From UBA6912 sp041611095 (GTDB lineage Bacteria; Actinomycetota; Acidimicrobiia; Spongiisociales; UBA5794), in NCBI GenBank assembly GCA_041611095.1, contig JBFINP010000008.1, positions 6,898 through 70,897 of the forward strand: DNA of 64,000 nucleotides, given 5' to 3'. A program made the position numbers and the translations under genes. The notes beneath the pieces are model-generated. The model worked only from the letters and a program-made list of their open reading frames with translations. It was not told where the DNA came from and did no database searches. How positions within the stretch are numbered: position 1 is the first letter of the stretch; every line of letters starts with the position of its first letter. Below, piece after piece: positions 15,706-24,313 of this stretch.

Positions 15706-16479
15706 TCATCCCGCAGAGCGGGCACACCGGAACCCGAACCGGTCGTCGCCCACATCGCTGTGGGACGAGTCCCGGAAGGTCGTCGTCGCCCACTCGGGCG
15801 GTGACGACCAGGAGCCTCCGCGAATGACGCGGTTGCGGTTGTTGACCGGACCGAGCGGATTCCGCTCCACGCCGACGGATTAGTAGCCCGGGTCGTAGAA
15901 GTCGGCGACCCACTCGTGCACGTTGCCGGCCATGTCGAGAGCGCCGTACGGGCTTGCCCCCTCCGGGTACGAGCCGACCGGCACCGGTCCGGTCTCGACC
16001 GAGACCGAGACCGCAGCCCGAGCCCCATCCCACTCGTTTCCCCAGGGATAGCGTCGTTCGTCCGTACCGCGGGCAGCCTTCTCCCACTCGGCCTCCGTCG
16101 GCAGCCGCTTACCGGCCCACTCGCAGTAGGCGGCGGCATCAGGCCAGGCAACATGGGTGACCGGCAGGTTTCCCGCCGGATGCCGGGTCTCGGTTCGCCA
16201 ATCCCCAGGAAGTCGCCAGCCCGTCTCCGCCACGAAGGCGGCATACTGGGCGACCGTCACCTCGTAGACGTCGATCTCGAACTCGTCGAGCCACACCTGG
16301 TACTCCGGTCCCTCGTTGCGGCGGGCGGCAGCAGAGCCCATGGTGAACCAGCCCGACGGCACGACCGACATCTCGCCGTCGAGGAATGCCGCGCCCTCGG
16401 CATCGGGAGCTGGGCTGCTCGCACAGGCCGGCAGCGTCCCGACGACGATCGCGGCGGCCAACGCCAACCGGTGCCACAC
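15706..16479 (-). pseudogene. SUMF1/FGE-like lipoprotein gene interrupted by an in-frame stop
   Basis: Reads as a formylglycine-generating-enzyme-family protein with a lipoprotein signal (LALAAAIVVGTLPAC). Core motifs follow: SGWFTMGS, YEVTVAQYAAFV, RLPTEAEWEKAARG, YPWGNEW and YGALDMAGNVHEWVADFYDPGY. A TAA at 15882-15880 then stops the frame. Reading on in the same frame restores the exact family C-terminus (NPLGPVN, RVIRGGSW, DDRFGFRCA) and ends at TGA 15706-15708. The stop replaces what is normally a tyrosine, a one-base change. The paired catalytic cysteines of true FGE are absent (EWATTTF at that place). The start is uncertain: GTG 16479 or GTG 16494. Confidence 0.8.
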
Positions 16480-16574
16480 GCCCCTATGGTCCACCCCGGG
16501 CCCGGCGGCGACCAGGGCCTCGCCGCCCCTCTTGAGCCCCGTTAGGGTCGCCGGTGGTCGATGCGGAAGGAACC

Positions 16575-17123
16575 ATGGGGCGCCCGTACGACGAGATCGA
16601 CGAACGTATGTCGGCCTGGCTGTTGCGGCAACCGATGTTCTTCGTGGCGACGGCGCCACGCGATGGCGGCCATGTCAATGTGTCGCCGAAGGGCCTCGCA
16701 GGGACGCTGGCCGTGATCGATCCCACCACCGTCGCCTATCTCGATCTCGGCGGAAGCGGGGCGGAGACCATCGCCCACACCCGCGAGAACGGCCGGATCA
16801 CACTCATGTTCTGCTCGTTCGAGGGCCCGGCGCGGATAGTGCGACTGTACGGCACCGGGACGGCGCTGTATCCCGACGACACGGGCTATGAAGCCATCCG
16901 CGAGCTCTTCGGCGACTATCGGGAACGCAACGTCATCCGCATCGACGTCGACCGGATCGCCGATTCCTGCGGGTACGGGGTACCGGAGATGACCCTCGTC
17001 CGACAGCGCACCCGGCTCACCGACTACATCGACGCACGGACCGACGAAGAGCTCGCCGAATACCAGGCGAAGAAGAACCGGGTGAGCATCGACGGCCTGC
17101 CGGCGATCGACCCAGCGCCGTGA
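16575..17123 (+). CDS. PPOX-type flavin-dependent protein
   Basis: A 182-residue protein of the pyridoxamine-5'-phosphate-oxidase-like split-barrel family. It shows FFVATAPRDGGHVNVSPKG in the FMN-binding barrel, RITLMFCSFEGPARIVRLYG, and the GYGVPEMTLVRQR stretch of the DUF2470/YPO-like subgroup. Such proteins bind FMN or F420, and the specific substrate is unknown. The ATG at 16575 is favoured by a GGAAGG site 5 bases upstream. An in-frame GTG 21 bases earlier is less likely. Confidence 0.85.
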   Translation: MGRPYDEIDERMSAWLLRQPMFFVATAPRDGGHVNVSPKGLAGTLAVIDPTTVAYLDLGGSGAETIAHTRENGRITLMFCSFEGPARIVRLYGTGTALYPDDTGYEAIRELFGDYRERNVIRIDVDRIADSCGYGVPEMTLVRQRTRLTDYIDARTDEELAEYQAKKNRVSIDGLPAIDPAP

Positions 17124-17254
17124 GCAGGCGCCCTGGCAGACGTTGGAAGGATCCGGCTACGATCGGTCGTCCCGGCGCCGTTCAGTCAACCGGCGGGGCG
17201 CTAGTGAAGCTTTCGGGCGGATAGAGGGTCGGAGCGATCGCCCCCCTTCCGGTC

Positions 17255-17269
17255 CCCGGCTTGGCCGGG
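17255..17269. terminator. Possible hairpin downstream of the RND-type gene
   Basis: CCCGGC-TTG-GCCGGG lies in the 201-base gap between the PPOX gene and the converging RND-type gene. It has a short stem and no T-tract. The rest of this gap shows no gene. Confidence 0.3.
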
Positions 17270-17324
17270 CTCTACCGTCCCGGCGTTTCATGCGGCGCCT
17301 CGCCGGCGCCGGGAGCACGGGTCG

Positions 17325-20300
17325 TCAGCTCGCCATCGGTATCTCGACGACGAACACCGTGAACTCGCCCTCGGGCCTGCAGTCCACGACGCCGCCGACC
17401 CGGCGGATGAACCGCTGCGCCTCGGCGAGGGTGTGAGCCCGGTCGGCATCGTTCTCGGCCTGCGGCCCTGTGTCGACGACCATCCACCGGTAGCGGTCCC
17501 GTGAGGCATGCCCGTACACGAGCACCTCCTCGCCCCCCCGGGCCGAGGCGTCGCGAAGGATCGCTTCCATCACCCGCGACAGGTTGTTGGCCGGATTCGC
17601 AACGAAGGCTTTGCCGATCTCCGTCGTGAACGGCACCTTCGACTCGAGGGCGGCGATGACCGATGCGGTGAGGCTGGCGACATCGACGGAGCCTGGATCT
17701 GCCTCGTCCCGGTCCGCGTCCCCGTTGCCCTCCTCCACGTCGCCGGCGTCGGCTTCCTCGTCGGCGGCGAGAGCTGCGCTCGCTGCCGGGGCGGGCTCCG
17801 CCGTCACGTCGGCTCCCGTTGCGTCTTCGGGCGCGGGATCCCCAGGCGCAACCACCTGCGGGACGGCCTCGAGCACCTCGTCGCCCTGGACGGCGGGCAA
17901 CGTGGGGTCGACGGGCTCGGTAGTGTCGGCGGCAGCAACGGTGACGGGTGCGGCGCCGATCGGCTCGGCGTCGGCAGACTCCGGCGCCTCGGCCGGCATC
18001 TCATCGGCCACGTCCTCGGCCGACTCGTCCGTGGCCCAGGTGACGACGGTCTCGCCGGCCTCTGGCGAGACTCCCTCTTCGGCGCTCGGCTCGTCGCTGC
18101 TCGGCTCGTCGCTCCTCGGCTCGTCGCTCCTCGGCTCGTCCGCGTGGGGCTCGTCGGCGACCGCAGTGGCCGGCCCCACCAGAGTGGGAGCGGTCGGCGC
18201 CGACGGCGTCTCCACGACGGGTTCGATCTCGAGGAGAGCCTCGACGTCGAGACCGCGGGCCGAGTCGATGCATCGGCGCGCCGCGGGTGTGGTCGCATAG
18301 ACCCGCCGAGCCCGGCCATTCAGGTCGATGGGCCACAGACGCGCCGCCGCCACGGCAGTGACGGCGGGCAGAGCGATGAAGCGCCCGAGGACGGCCGTGA
18401 AGACGCCGGTTGCGACCGCGGCGGCGCCGATCAGCTTCCCGGTCCTCCAGCCCTCGAAGAGGAAGGGGACGAACGGCAGCATGAGCAAGACCGTGGCCTG
18501 GAGGTGGGTGCGCCTCGTCGCGCCGAGGGCGATCACGGGCGACCGCAATCTGTCTTGGGTCGCATCGAACGTCTCCCGGACAGCACCCCACCCGAAGAGA
18601 AGGGAAACGGCGGCGATCCCGACGCTGACCACCCATGCGATCGGCGGACCGACGGCTGCGAGGTTCCCGGTCCCGGTGAAGCCCAGCAAAGAGCCGAGAC
18701 CGCCGTCGGCGAAGCCGACTCGGGTGACGATCGCCACCGCTGCCGTCATCAGCACGATCACGATGGTCGCCCGTAGCGCGGCCCCAACCCCTCGAAGCAG
18801 CCAGGCGATGAGGCTGAACATCGCGACGACCGCCACCAGCGCAAACCACGGTGCGCGACCATCGACCGCCTCGACCGTTGCCGCCTCCCGTGCCGCGGCC
18901 CCACCGACCGCCACCGGATAGGGGGATTCGACGTCACGGATCTCGTCGGTGACGGCGACGGCCGTCGGCCCGTTCGGATTGCCCTCGACGGGAACCATGA
19001 ACCATGTTGCCTGCTCGGCGCGGAAGCGGCGAGTAACGAGCGGCGGAACCTCGGTGGGCACGCCGTCGACGAACGAACCTTCGGTCGAGTCGACCCGCAC
19101 GACCCCCTGGATCTCTGAGAGGGCCGCGGCGTACTCCGTGGTCAACTCCTTCGCCCGGGAGATTGCGGGGATGTTCGGTCCGACGACGAACGGTGAGCCC
19201 GCCTCGTCCGCGACGAATTGCGACGCAAGATTCTGCGCCACCCTACGGCTCGGCGAATCCGGTGACATACCGAGAGCATTTGGCTCCCCGGTGGGGATGC
19301 CGAGGCCGGCGAACAGCAGCGGGCCGAGGACGGCGACGAGCAGCACCGAGGCGATGAGAGGGTGACGGCGCGCCGCCCGCGAGACGCGATCGAGCGGCCT
19401 CGCCACGAGGTCGTCTCGCTCGTCGCGTTCCGGCGAAATCACCTCGACGCCCACGATGGCCAGCATCACCCCGAGGCCGATCAATGTGCTCAGACCGGCA
19501 GTGAGACCGGCTAGGCCCAGGGCGTAGCCCGTCGAGCGGAGGAGGGCCGTGGGAAGGATCCACAGGCTCAGACCGGTGACGGCCGCCACCGTCGACACGA
19601 TCGCCACCGTACGCCCGGCGGTCGACACGGTTGCGACCACGGCATTGCGACGGTCGACCCCGGCGACGCGCTCTGCGATGAACCGCGCCATGACGGCGAG
19701 CCCTCCCGCGGAGGCGAGGGACCATGCCGCAGCCATCCCGAGGATCACCGAGAGCACCGGCATCTCCCTGAACTCGGCGATGCCCCACAGGCCGAGGAGC
19801 GTCAGTGCGACGGCGAGACCGGCAGTGGCGGCGACGAGTGCCGTCGCCACCCAGTTCCGCAGGAACACGAAGATCAGAGCCAGGGAGACGAGCGCCGCCA
19901 CGATGAGCGGCACGACGGTCGACTGCTGGGCTTGCTGGATGTCGGCGTGGAGCACGGCCGGCCCGCCGATCGTCACCTCGATCGCATCGTCGACACTGCG
20001 CACAACACCCTGAATCCCGGAGGCGCGCCGTGCGTAGTCACCAGAGGCGCCAAGCAAGCGAGCCGAGATGAGAGCACTCGAGCCGTCTTCGCTGCGCAGC
20101 CAATCGGGTCTCCCCAGACCCCAATACGACTCGATGTCCGTGATGCCAGGCCGGCTCTCGAGGGTGGCGACGAGGTCCCGGGCCGCCTCGGCTACTTCGG
20201 GCGTGTCGATGTCGCCTTCGCGGGCTTTGACGACGAACGTGAGGTTGGGACGGCCGGCTTCGAAGTTTGCGGCGAGGGCCCGCTCCGCATCCCACGCATC

Positions 20301-20417
20301 GCCGGCCTCGTGGGACCACCCGCCGCCAGATCCACGGAGAATCAGGTCGCGCCCGACGTAGGCGCCGCCGAGGACGACGCCGACCAGCACGACGAACGCA
20401 ACGAGACGGATCCTCAC
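17325..20417 (-). CDS. RND/MMPL-type transporter fused to a degenerate HATPase-like domain
   Basis: A 1030-residue protein. Residues 1-735 show the MMPL/RND plan: one helix, an extracytoplasmic loop (about 30-165), five or six helices (about 170-330), a second cytosolic/helix junction, another loop (about 375-540) and a second helix bundle to about 700. Residues 740-905 are an acidic Pro/Ala/Glu linker containing SDEP repeats. Residues 915-1030 resemble a histidine-kinase-type ATPase fold (NNLSRVMEAILRDASARGG, VVDTGP, AQRFIRRVGGVVDC, FTVFVVEIP) but lack the N-box asparagine. The GTG start has an AGGAG site. Whether it transports or senses is open. Confidence 0.82.
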   Translation of the reverse strand: MRIRLVAFVVLVGVVLGGAYVGRDLILRGSGGGWSHEAGDAWDAERALAANFEAGRPNLTFVVKAREGDIDTPEVAEAARDLVATLESRPGITDIESYWGLGRPDWLRSEDGSSALISARLLGASGDYARRASGIQGVVRSVDDAIEVTIGGPAVLHADIQQAQQSTVVPLIVAALVSLALIFVFLRNWVATALVAATAGLAVALTLLGLWGIAEFREMPVLSVILGMAAAWSLASAGGLAVMARFIAERVAGVDRRNAVVATVSTAGRTVAIVSTVAAVTGLSLWILPTALLRSTGYALGLAGLTAGLSTLIGLGVMLAIVGVEVISPERDERDDLVARPLDRVSRAARRHPLIASVLLVAVLGPLLFAGLGIPTGEPNALGMSPDSPSRRVAQNLASQFVADEAGSPFVVGPNIPAISRAKELTTEYAAALSEIQGVVRVDSTEGSFVDGVPTEVPPLVTRRFRAEQATWFMVPVEGNPNGPTAVAVTDEIRDVESPYPVAVGGAAAREAATVEAVDGRAPWFALVAVVAMFSLIAWLLRGVGAALRATIVIVLMTAAVAIVTRVGFADGGLGSLLGFTGTGNLAAVGPPIAWVVSVGIAAVSLLFGWGAVRETFDATQDRLRSPVIALGATRRTHLQATVLLMLPFVPFLFEGWRTGKLIGAAAVATGVFTAVLGRFIALPAVTAVAAARLWPIDLNGRARRVYATTPAARRCIDSARGLDVEALLEIEPVVETPSAPTAPTLVGPATAVADEPHADEPRSDEPRSDEPSSDEPSAEEGVSPEAGETVVTWATDESAEDVADEMPAEAPESADAEPIGAAPVTVAAADTTEPVDPTLPAVQGDEVLEAVPQVVAPGDPAPEDATGADVTAEPAPAASAALAADEEADAGDVEEGNGDADRDEADPGSVDVASLTASVIAALESKVPFTTEIGKAFVANPANNLSRVMEAILRDASARGGEEVLVYGHASRDRYRWMVVDTGPQAENDADRAHTLAEAQRFIRRVGGVVDCRPEGEFTVFVVEIPMAS
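18085..18159 (-). repeat. 15-bp coding tandem repeat
   Basis: Five consecutive 15-base units, written on the plus strand as CTCGGCTCGTCGCTC. The two middle copies are identical, one differs by one base and the outer ones are degenerate. It encodes the D-E-P-x-S repeats in the acidic linker of the RND-type protein (about residues 753-778). The 15-base unit keeps frame, so copy number can change without breaking the gene. Confidence 0.85.
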
Positions 20418-20525
20418 GTGACTCCTGTTCCCCCCTCGATCCTGCCAGGTCCGATGGCCACGACCACCAGAGGGGGCAATTCTATGCCCTGCACGGTGCC
20501 GCCACGTGGGTCGAGCGACCCATTC

Positions 20526-21026
20526 TCAGCTGCGGTACCGGTCATGGTGAACCAGACCTTCCAGGTTTCTGCGCCCGCCGGCAACCGCCTGCCGCTGTTC
20601 CGCAGCCGGTATGCCGAGCGTCACCGCGTACCGGCATCTCGCCCCCGCGGGGAGCCCGAGAACCGTTGCGGCGTCCGCTTCGCGATGCAACGTGACGGGG
20701 CACGAGCCGACGCCAAGCGCCGCGGCGGCGAGCATGATGTTCTGCGCGACCCGGCCCATGTCGAACTCGTAGCCGCCCGGTTCCTGCACCAACGCAATGG
20801 TCACCGGGGCGTTGCGAATCGGCGTCGTGAAGTCACCACACCCGGCGAGCCGCTCCTGCTGGGCAGGATCGGTTATCACGACGAACGACCAGAGCTGACG
20901 GTTCTTGGACGAGCCGGTCCATCGGGCCGCCTCGAGGATTCTGATGATCGTCTCTCCGGCCAGAACATCGGATTCGTACGATCGAATGGCCCGAAGACGC
21001 AGGATGGCGGTATAGCAGTCGGTCAT
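20526..21026 (-). CDS. Nitroreductase-family protein
   Basis: A 166-residue FMN-dependent nitroreductase-like protein. It has the N-terminal block AILRLRAIRSYESDVLAGETIIRILEAARWTGSS.NRQLW with the FMN-phosphate arginines, and the C-terminal core MGRVAQNIMLAAAALGVGSCPV. It is shorter than typical members (about 190-210), lacking part of the C-terminal helix. The ATG at 21026 is chosen because TACCCT lies 8 bases upstream with no Shine-Dalgarno. It is divergent from the second DUF4389 gene. Confidence 0.85.
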   Translation of the reverse strand: MTDCYTAILRLRAIRSYESDVLAGETIIRILEAARWTGSSKNRQLWSFVVITDPAQQERLAGCGDFTTPIRNAPVTIALVQEPGGYEFDMGRVAQNIMLAAAALGVGSCPVTLHREADAATVLGLPAGARCRYAVTLGIPAAEQRQAVAGGRRNLEGLVHHDRYRS

Positions 21027-21034
21027 GACTCCGC

Positions 21035-21040
21035 AGGGTA
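21035..21040 (-). promoter_or_regulatory. -10 element, leaderless promoter of the nitroreductase gene
   Basis: TACCCT (minus strand) lies 8 bases upstream of the ATG at 21026 in the 74-base divergent intergenic region. Confidence 0.4.
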
Positions 21041-21100
21041 CCGGTGATCGCAGCGAGCGCCGCATAGACTCGTCGGATCACGATCGGGGAGGATGTCGAA

Positions 21101-21703
21101 ATGTATCCGGCCAACTTCGAGGCCGACTACGGCGATGGGCAGCGGAGTCGCGGGCTGGCGCTCCTCGGCCTGCTCTTCTTCATCAAATCGTTCCTCCTCA
21201 TCCCCCACTTCATCATCCTCAGCGTCCTGGGACAAGCCGCGGTGCTCATCAGCTGGATCGGATACTGGATCATCGCCTTCACGGGTGAGCTGCCCGAGTT
21301 CTTCCACACGTTCCCGCTGCGCATCCTGCAGTGGCAGGCACGGGCGAGTGCGTGGTTCTTGACACTCCGCGACGAGTACCCGCCGTTCGCCTGGGAAGCG
21401 CCGGAGTATCCCGCTCGGTTCGAGGTGACCGATGGGCCCGGGCCGCGCAGCCGGCTCTTTGCGGTCCTCGGAATCATCTTCGTGAAGGCGGTCGCCCTCA
21501 TCCCCCACCTCATCGTGCTCCTCTTCGTGCAGCTGGCTGCGTTGATCGCCGTGTGGGTCGGCTACGTGATGGTGGTGTTCACCGGGCGGCTGTCCGAGGG
21601 CATCTTCGAGTTCACGGCGGGCGCGGTGCGGTGGAGCATGCGGATCTCCGCCTGGCTCTACTCGCTGACCGACGAGTACCCGCCGTTCCGACTCGCCGTA
21701 TGA
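21101..21703 (+). CDS. Compact two-repeat DUF4389 protein
   Basis: A 200-residue protein made only of two DUF4389 repeats (about 10-100 and 105-197). Each has a two-helix hairpin with an IPH[FL]I turn, FTG.L.E, an amphipathic segment and a closing DEYPPF. It is a minimal version of the 477-residue protein at 189-1622, and the closing motif is the same. A GGGGAGG site precedes the ATG. Function is unknown. A very strong hairpin follows the stop. Confidence 0.9.
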   Translation: MYPANFEADYGDGQRSRGLALLGLLFFIKSFLLIPHFIILSVLGQAAVLISWIGYWIIAFTGELPEFFHTFPLRILQWQARASAWFLTLRDEYPPFAWEAPEYPARFEVTDGPGPRSRLFAVLGIIFVKAVALIPHLIVLLFVQLAALIAVWVGYVMVVFTGRLSEGIFEFTAGAVRWSMRISAWLYSLTDEYPPFRLAV

Positions 21704-21709
21704 CGCAAA

Positions 21710-21743
21710 CGTCGGGCCCGGGAGCGTGCTCCCGGGCCCGACG
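21710..21743. terminator. Strong bidirectional terminator hairpin
   Basis: A perfect 16-base inverted repeat (CGTCGGGCCCGGGAGC and its complement) with a 2-base centre lies between the convergent DUF4389 gene and the ABC permease gene. The stem is long enough to stop transcription from both sides. Confidence 0.85.
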
Positions 21744-21751
21744 AAATGTCG

Positions 21752-24313
21752 CTACTCGTACGAGATCGCCTCGAGGATGTCGAGCCGCGCCGCCTTGCGA
21801 GCGGGGGCAACGGAGGCGACAACCCCCACGATGGCACCGAAGATCACGAGTCCGACGATGGACGCGATTGGAACCGCCAGGACGTCGATCCCTTGCGCCC
21901 CCAGCGCTGCGGTCACGACCACGCCGAAGAATGTGCCCACGGCGATGCCGAGCACAGCACCGATCACAGCGACGATGATCGACTCCCACAACACCATGCG
22001 CCGGACCTGCCACCGGCTCATACCGACGGCACGAAGCAGACCGACCTCGCGGGTGCGTTCGAACACCGACAGCCACAGCGTGTTGGTGATCCCGAACAGG
22101 GCGATGATGACCGCCAGGAACAGCAGCCCATTGAACATCAGGAGCATCTGGTTCACCTGGGCCTCTTGAGCCTGGCGGTACTCCGCCTGGTCGCGCACGG
22201 TGGCGTTCGGGTAATCGGCCGAGACCGTCTCGACTGCAGCCCGCGCCGCGGCCGGCTCCACTCCTTCAGTCGTGGTGATGGCCACCACCATGTCGACGTC
22301 GGTGCCGTAACCCGAGAAGTTCTGCTCGTAGAAACCGAGACCCACGACGTAGCCGGTGTCGACGACGTTGCGCTCAGTGAAGATGCCGGCGATCGGCACG
22401 TCCTGAACGCCCGTCGAGACGAAACCCATCGGGATCGTGTCACCGACGACCCATCCGTTGTCCTTGGCCGCGTCCTCGTGGACGAGCACACCGCCTTCGT
22501 CGAGACCGGCGAGCGTGCCCTCCGTCACACCGAGCGAGACGGTCTCCTCGATCGTGGCTGGGTCCACGGCCATGAGGAAGTCCTCGGTGCCGGCGTTCTC
22601 CCAGAAGCCCATCCGCAGCCGGGAGACCGCATCGACCTCGGGGAGGGAGTCCAGCTCGTTGGCCAGCTCGGGGCTGATACCTCCGGCGAAGCCTTCGACG
22701 CTCAGCACGTAGTCGGCACGCAACCCCTCCTCGATGGCGGACCCGGCCGAAGCCTTGATCGATTCGCCGAAGATGAAGAAGAACGTCACGAGTGCAAGAC
22801 CGATCATCAGCGCCGACGCCGTCGTCGCCGTTCGCCGCGGCTTGCGGATCGAGTTCTCCGTCGCCATGGTGCCCGTGAGCCGATCGAGCTTCGGCAGCGG
22901 CCAGCCGACGATGCGTGTCAGCGGCTTCACCAGCTTGGAGCTCAGCACGCTGACCGCGAGGAACACGCCTAGTGCCCCGAGACCGACGGCCGTCAATTCG
23001 TTGATGGGACCCAGATCGATGACGTCGCCGAACAGACCGGCGACGATCAGCCCGACCCCGACGGCGAGCATCGCCGAACCGACGATCGCCCGCGATCGTT
23101 CGGACATGCGGAGCTGGACGTCCGTGTCCTGGAGCGCCGCAACCGGAGGGATGCGCGCGGCCCGGAGAGCGGGCAGGAGGGCGGCGGTGACAGTGACGAT
23201 CAAGCCGACCAGCATGCCGACGATGACCGTGCGGGCAGCCAGTGGCGCCGTCGTCGCCGGAATGTCCCACCCGACCGCCGACATCATCGATGTGAGCGCA
23301 GAGGCGACAACGAAGCCGAACAGGATGCCGAGGCCGGACGCCACCAGAGCCACGACCACGGCTTCGACGACGACGAGACCCACGACCTGTCCGCCGGTGG
23401 CACCGACGGCACGGAACAGCGCCAGCTCGCGTTGCCGCTGCCGCACGATGATGCGGAACGTGTTCTGGATGATGAACGACGCCACGAACACGGCGACCAC
23501 GGCGAACACGAGGAGGCCGATGCGGATGAAGCCCAGGCCCTCCTGGAGGGCCTCGGTTTGCGCCTCGGCTTCGTCGGCGGCCAGCACCGCCTCGATGCCG
23601 CTCGGCACTGCGGCGGCGATGGCGGCCTGAGCGGCTTCGGGTGTCGTGTCCTCCTCCGCCACGACCGTGATCGAGCTGTACTGGCCGGGAAGCCCGAGCA
23701 GCTCCTGGGCGGTGGCGAGATCGAAGCCGGCGAACGTGGCTCCTGCGAGGTTGTCTGCCTCACCGAAGCCGACGATTCCGACCAGCTCGTACTCGGCCAC
23801 GCCGGACTGCGTTTGGATGGTCACGGTGTCGCCGACGGCGAAGAGATTGTCGTCTGCCGTGCGAGCGTCGATCGTCACCTCGCCCGGACCCTCCGGGCGT
23901 CGTCCGTCACGGAGATGGACGTTCCCGATGAGCCGCTCGTCCTCGATCCACGATCCGCCGATCGTCGGCGGCCCGAAGGGAACGATGGCGTTGCCGCTCT
24001 TGTCGTAGATGACCGCCAGGCCGCCAACCTGGCCTTCGGCAGCGGCGACACCAGGCACCGCACGCACCACGTCGAGCACGTCCTCGGCCAGCGGCGGCGG
24101 CCCGGAGAAGCCCACGTCCACCTCGGTTGCGGTCTGGACGATGACATCCTGACCTGCGTAGGAGTCCTCGAACAGATCGCTGAAGGTGTTGTCGATCGTG
24201 TCGGTGAAGATGAGTGTGCCTGCGATGAACCCGACGCCGAACATCACGCTCAATGCGGTCAGGATCAATCGCAGTTTGTGGGAGAAGAACGACTTCAGTG
24301 CGAGGCGCGTCAT
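21752..24313 (-). CDS. MacB/FtsX-type ABC transporter permease (copy 1)
   Basis: An 853-residue permease with the duplicated FtsX architecture. An N-terminal helix (about 18-40) is followed by a large extracytoplasmic MacB-periplasmic-core domain (about 40-260), three helices (about 265-400), a four-helix centre (to about 490), a second large external domain (about 520-720) and three C-terminal helices. It ends in the conserved LDILEAISYE. Such permeases move lipoproteins, lipids or peptides by a pull-and-release mechanism without the substrate crossing a channel. Its ATG overlaps the ATPase stop (ATGA). It is closely similar to the permease at 48052-50595. Confidence 0.92.
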   Translation of the reverse strand: MTRLALKSFFSHKLRLILTALSVMFGVGFIAGTLIFTDTIDNTFSDLFEDSYAGQDVIVQTATEVDVGFSGPPPLAEDVLDVVRAVPGVAAAEGQVGGLAVIYDKSGNAIVPFGPPTIGGSWIEDERLIGNVHLRDGRRPEGPGEVTIDARTADDNLFAVGDTVTIQTQSGVAEYELVGIVGFGEADNLAGATFAGFDLATAQELLGLPGQYSSITVVAEEDTTPEAAQAAIAAAVPSGIEAVLAADEAEAQTEALQEGLGFIRIGLLVFAVVAVFVASFIIQNTFRIIVRQRQRELALFRAVGATGGQVVGLVVVEAVVVALVASGLGILFGFVVASALTSMMSAVGWDIPATTAPLAARTVIVGMLVGLIVTVTAALLPALRAARIPPVAALQDTDVQLRMSERSRAIVGSAMLAVGVGLIVAGLFGDVIDLGPINELTAVGLGALGVFLAVSVLSSKLVKPLTRIVGWPLPKLDRLTGTMATENSIRKPRRTATTASALMIGLALVTFFFIFGESIKASAGSAIEEGLRADYVLSVEGFAGGISPELANELDSLPEVDAVSRLRMGFWENAGTEDFLMAVDPATIEETVSLGVTEGTLAGLDEGGVLVHEDAAKDNGWVVGDTIPMGFVSTGVQDVPIAGIFTERNVVDTGYVVGLGFYEQNFSGYGTDVDMVVAITTTEGVEPAAARAAVETVSADYPNATVRDQAEYRQAQEAQVNQMLLMFNGLLFLAVIIALFGITNTLWLSVFERTREVGLLRAVGMSRWQVRRMVLWESIIVAVIGAVLGIAVGTFFGVVVTAALGAQGIDVLAVPIASIVGLVIFGAIVGVVASVAPARKAARLDILEAISYE

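Noticed and set aside
18085..18159. CRISPR-like array
   Set aside because: Units are contiguous, 15 bases, without spacers and in coding frame.
17508..18776. 422-codon plus-strand frame opposite the RND-type gene linker
   Set aside because: Arg/Gly-rich shadow with no motif; the minus-strand frame continues through it.
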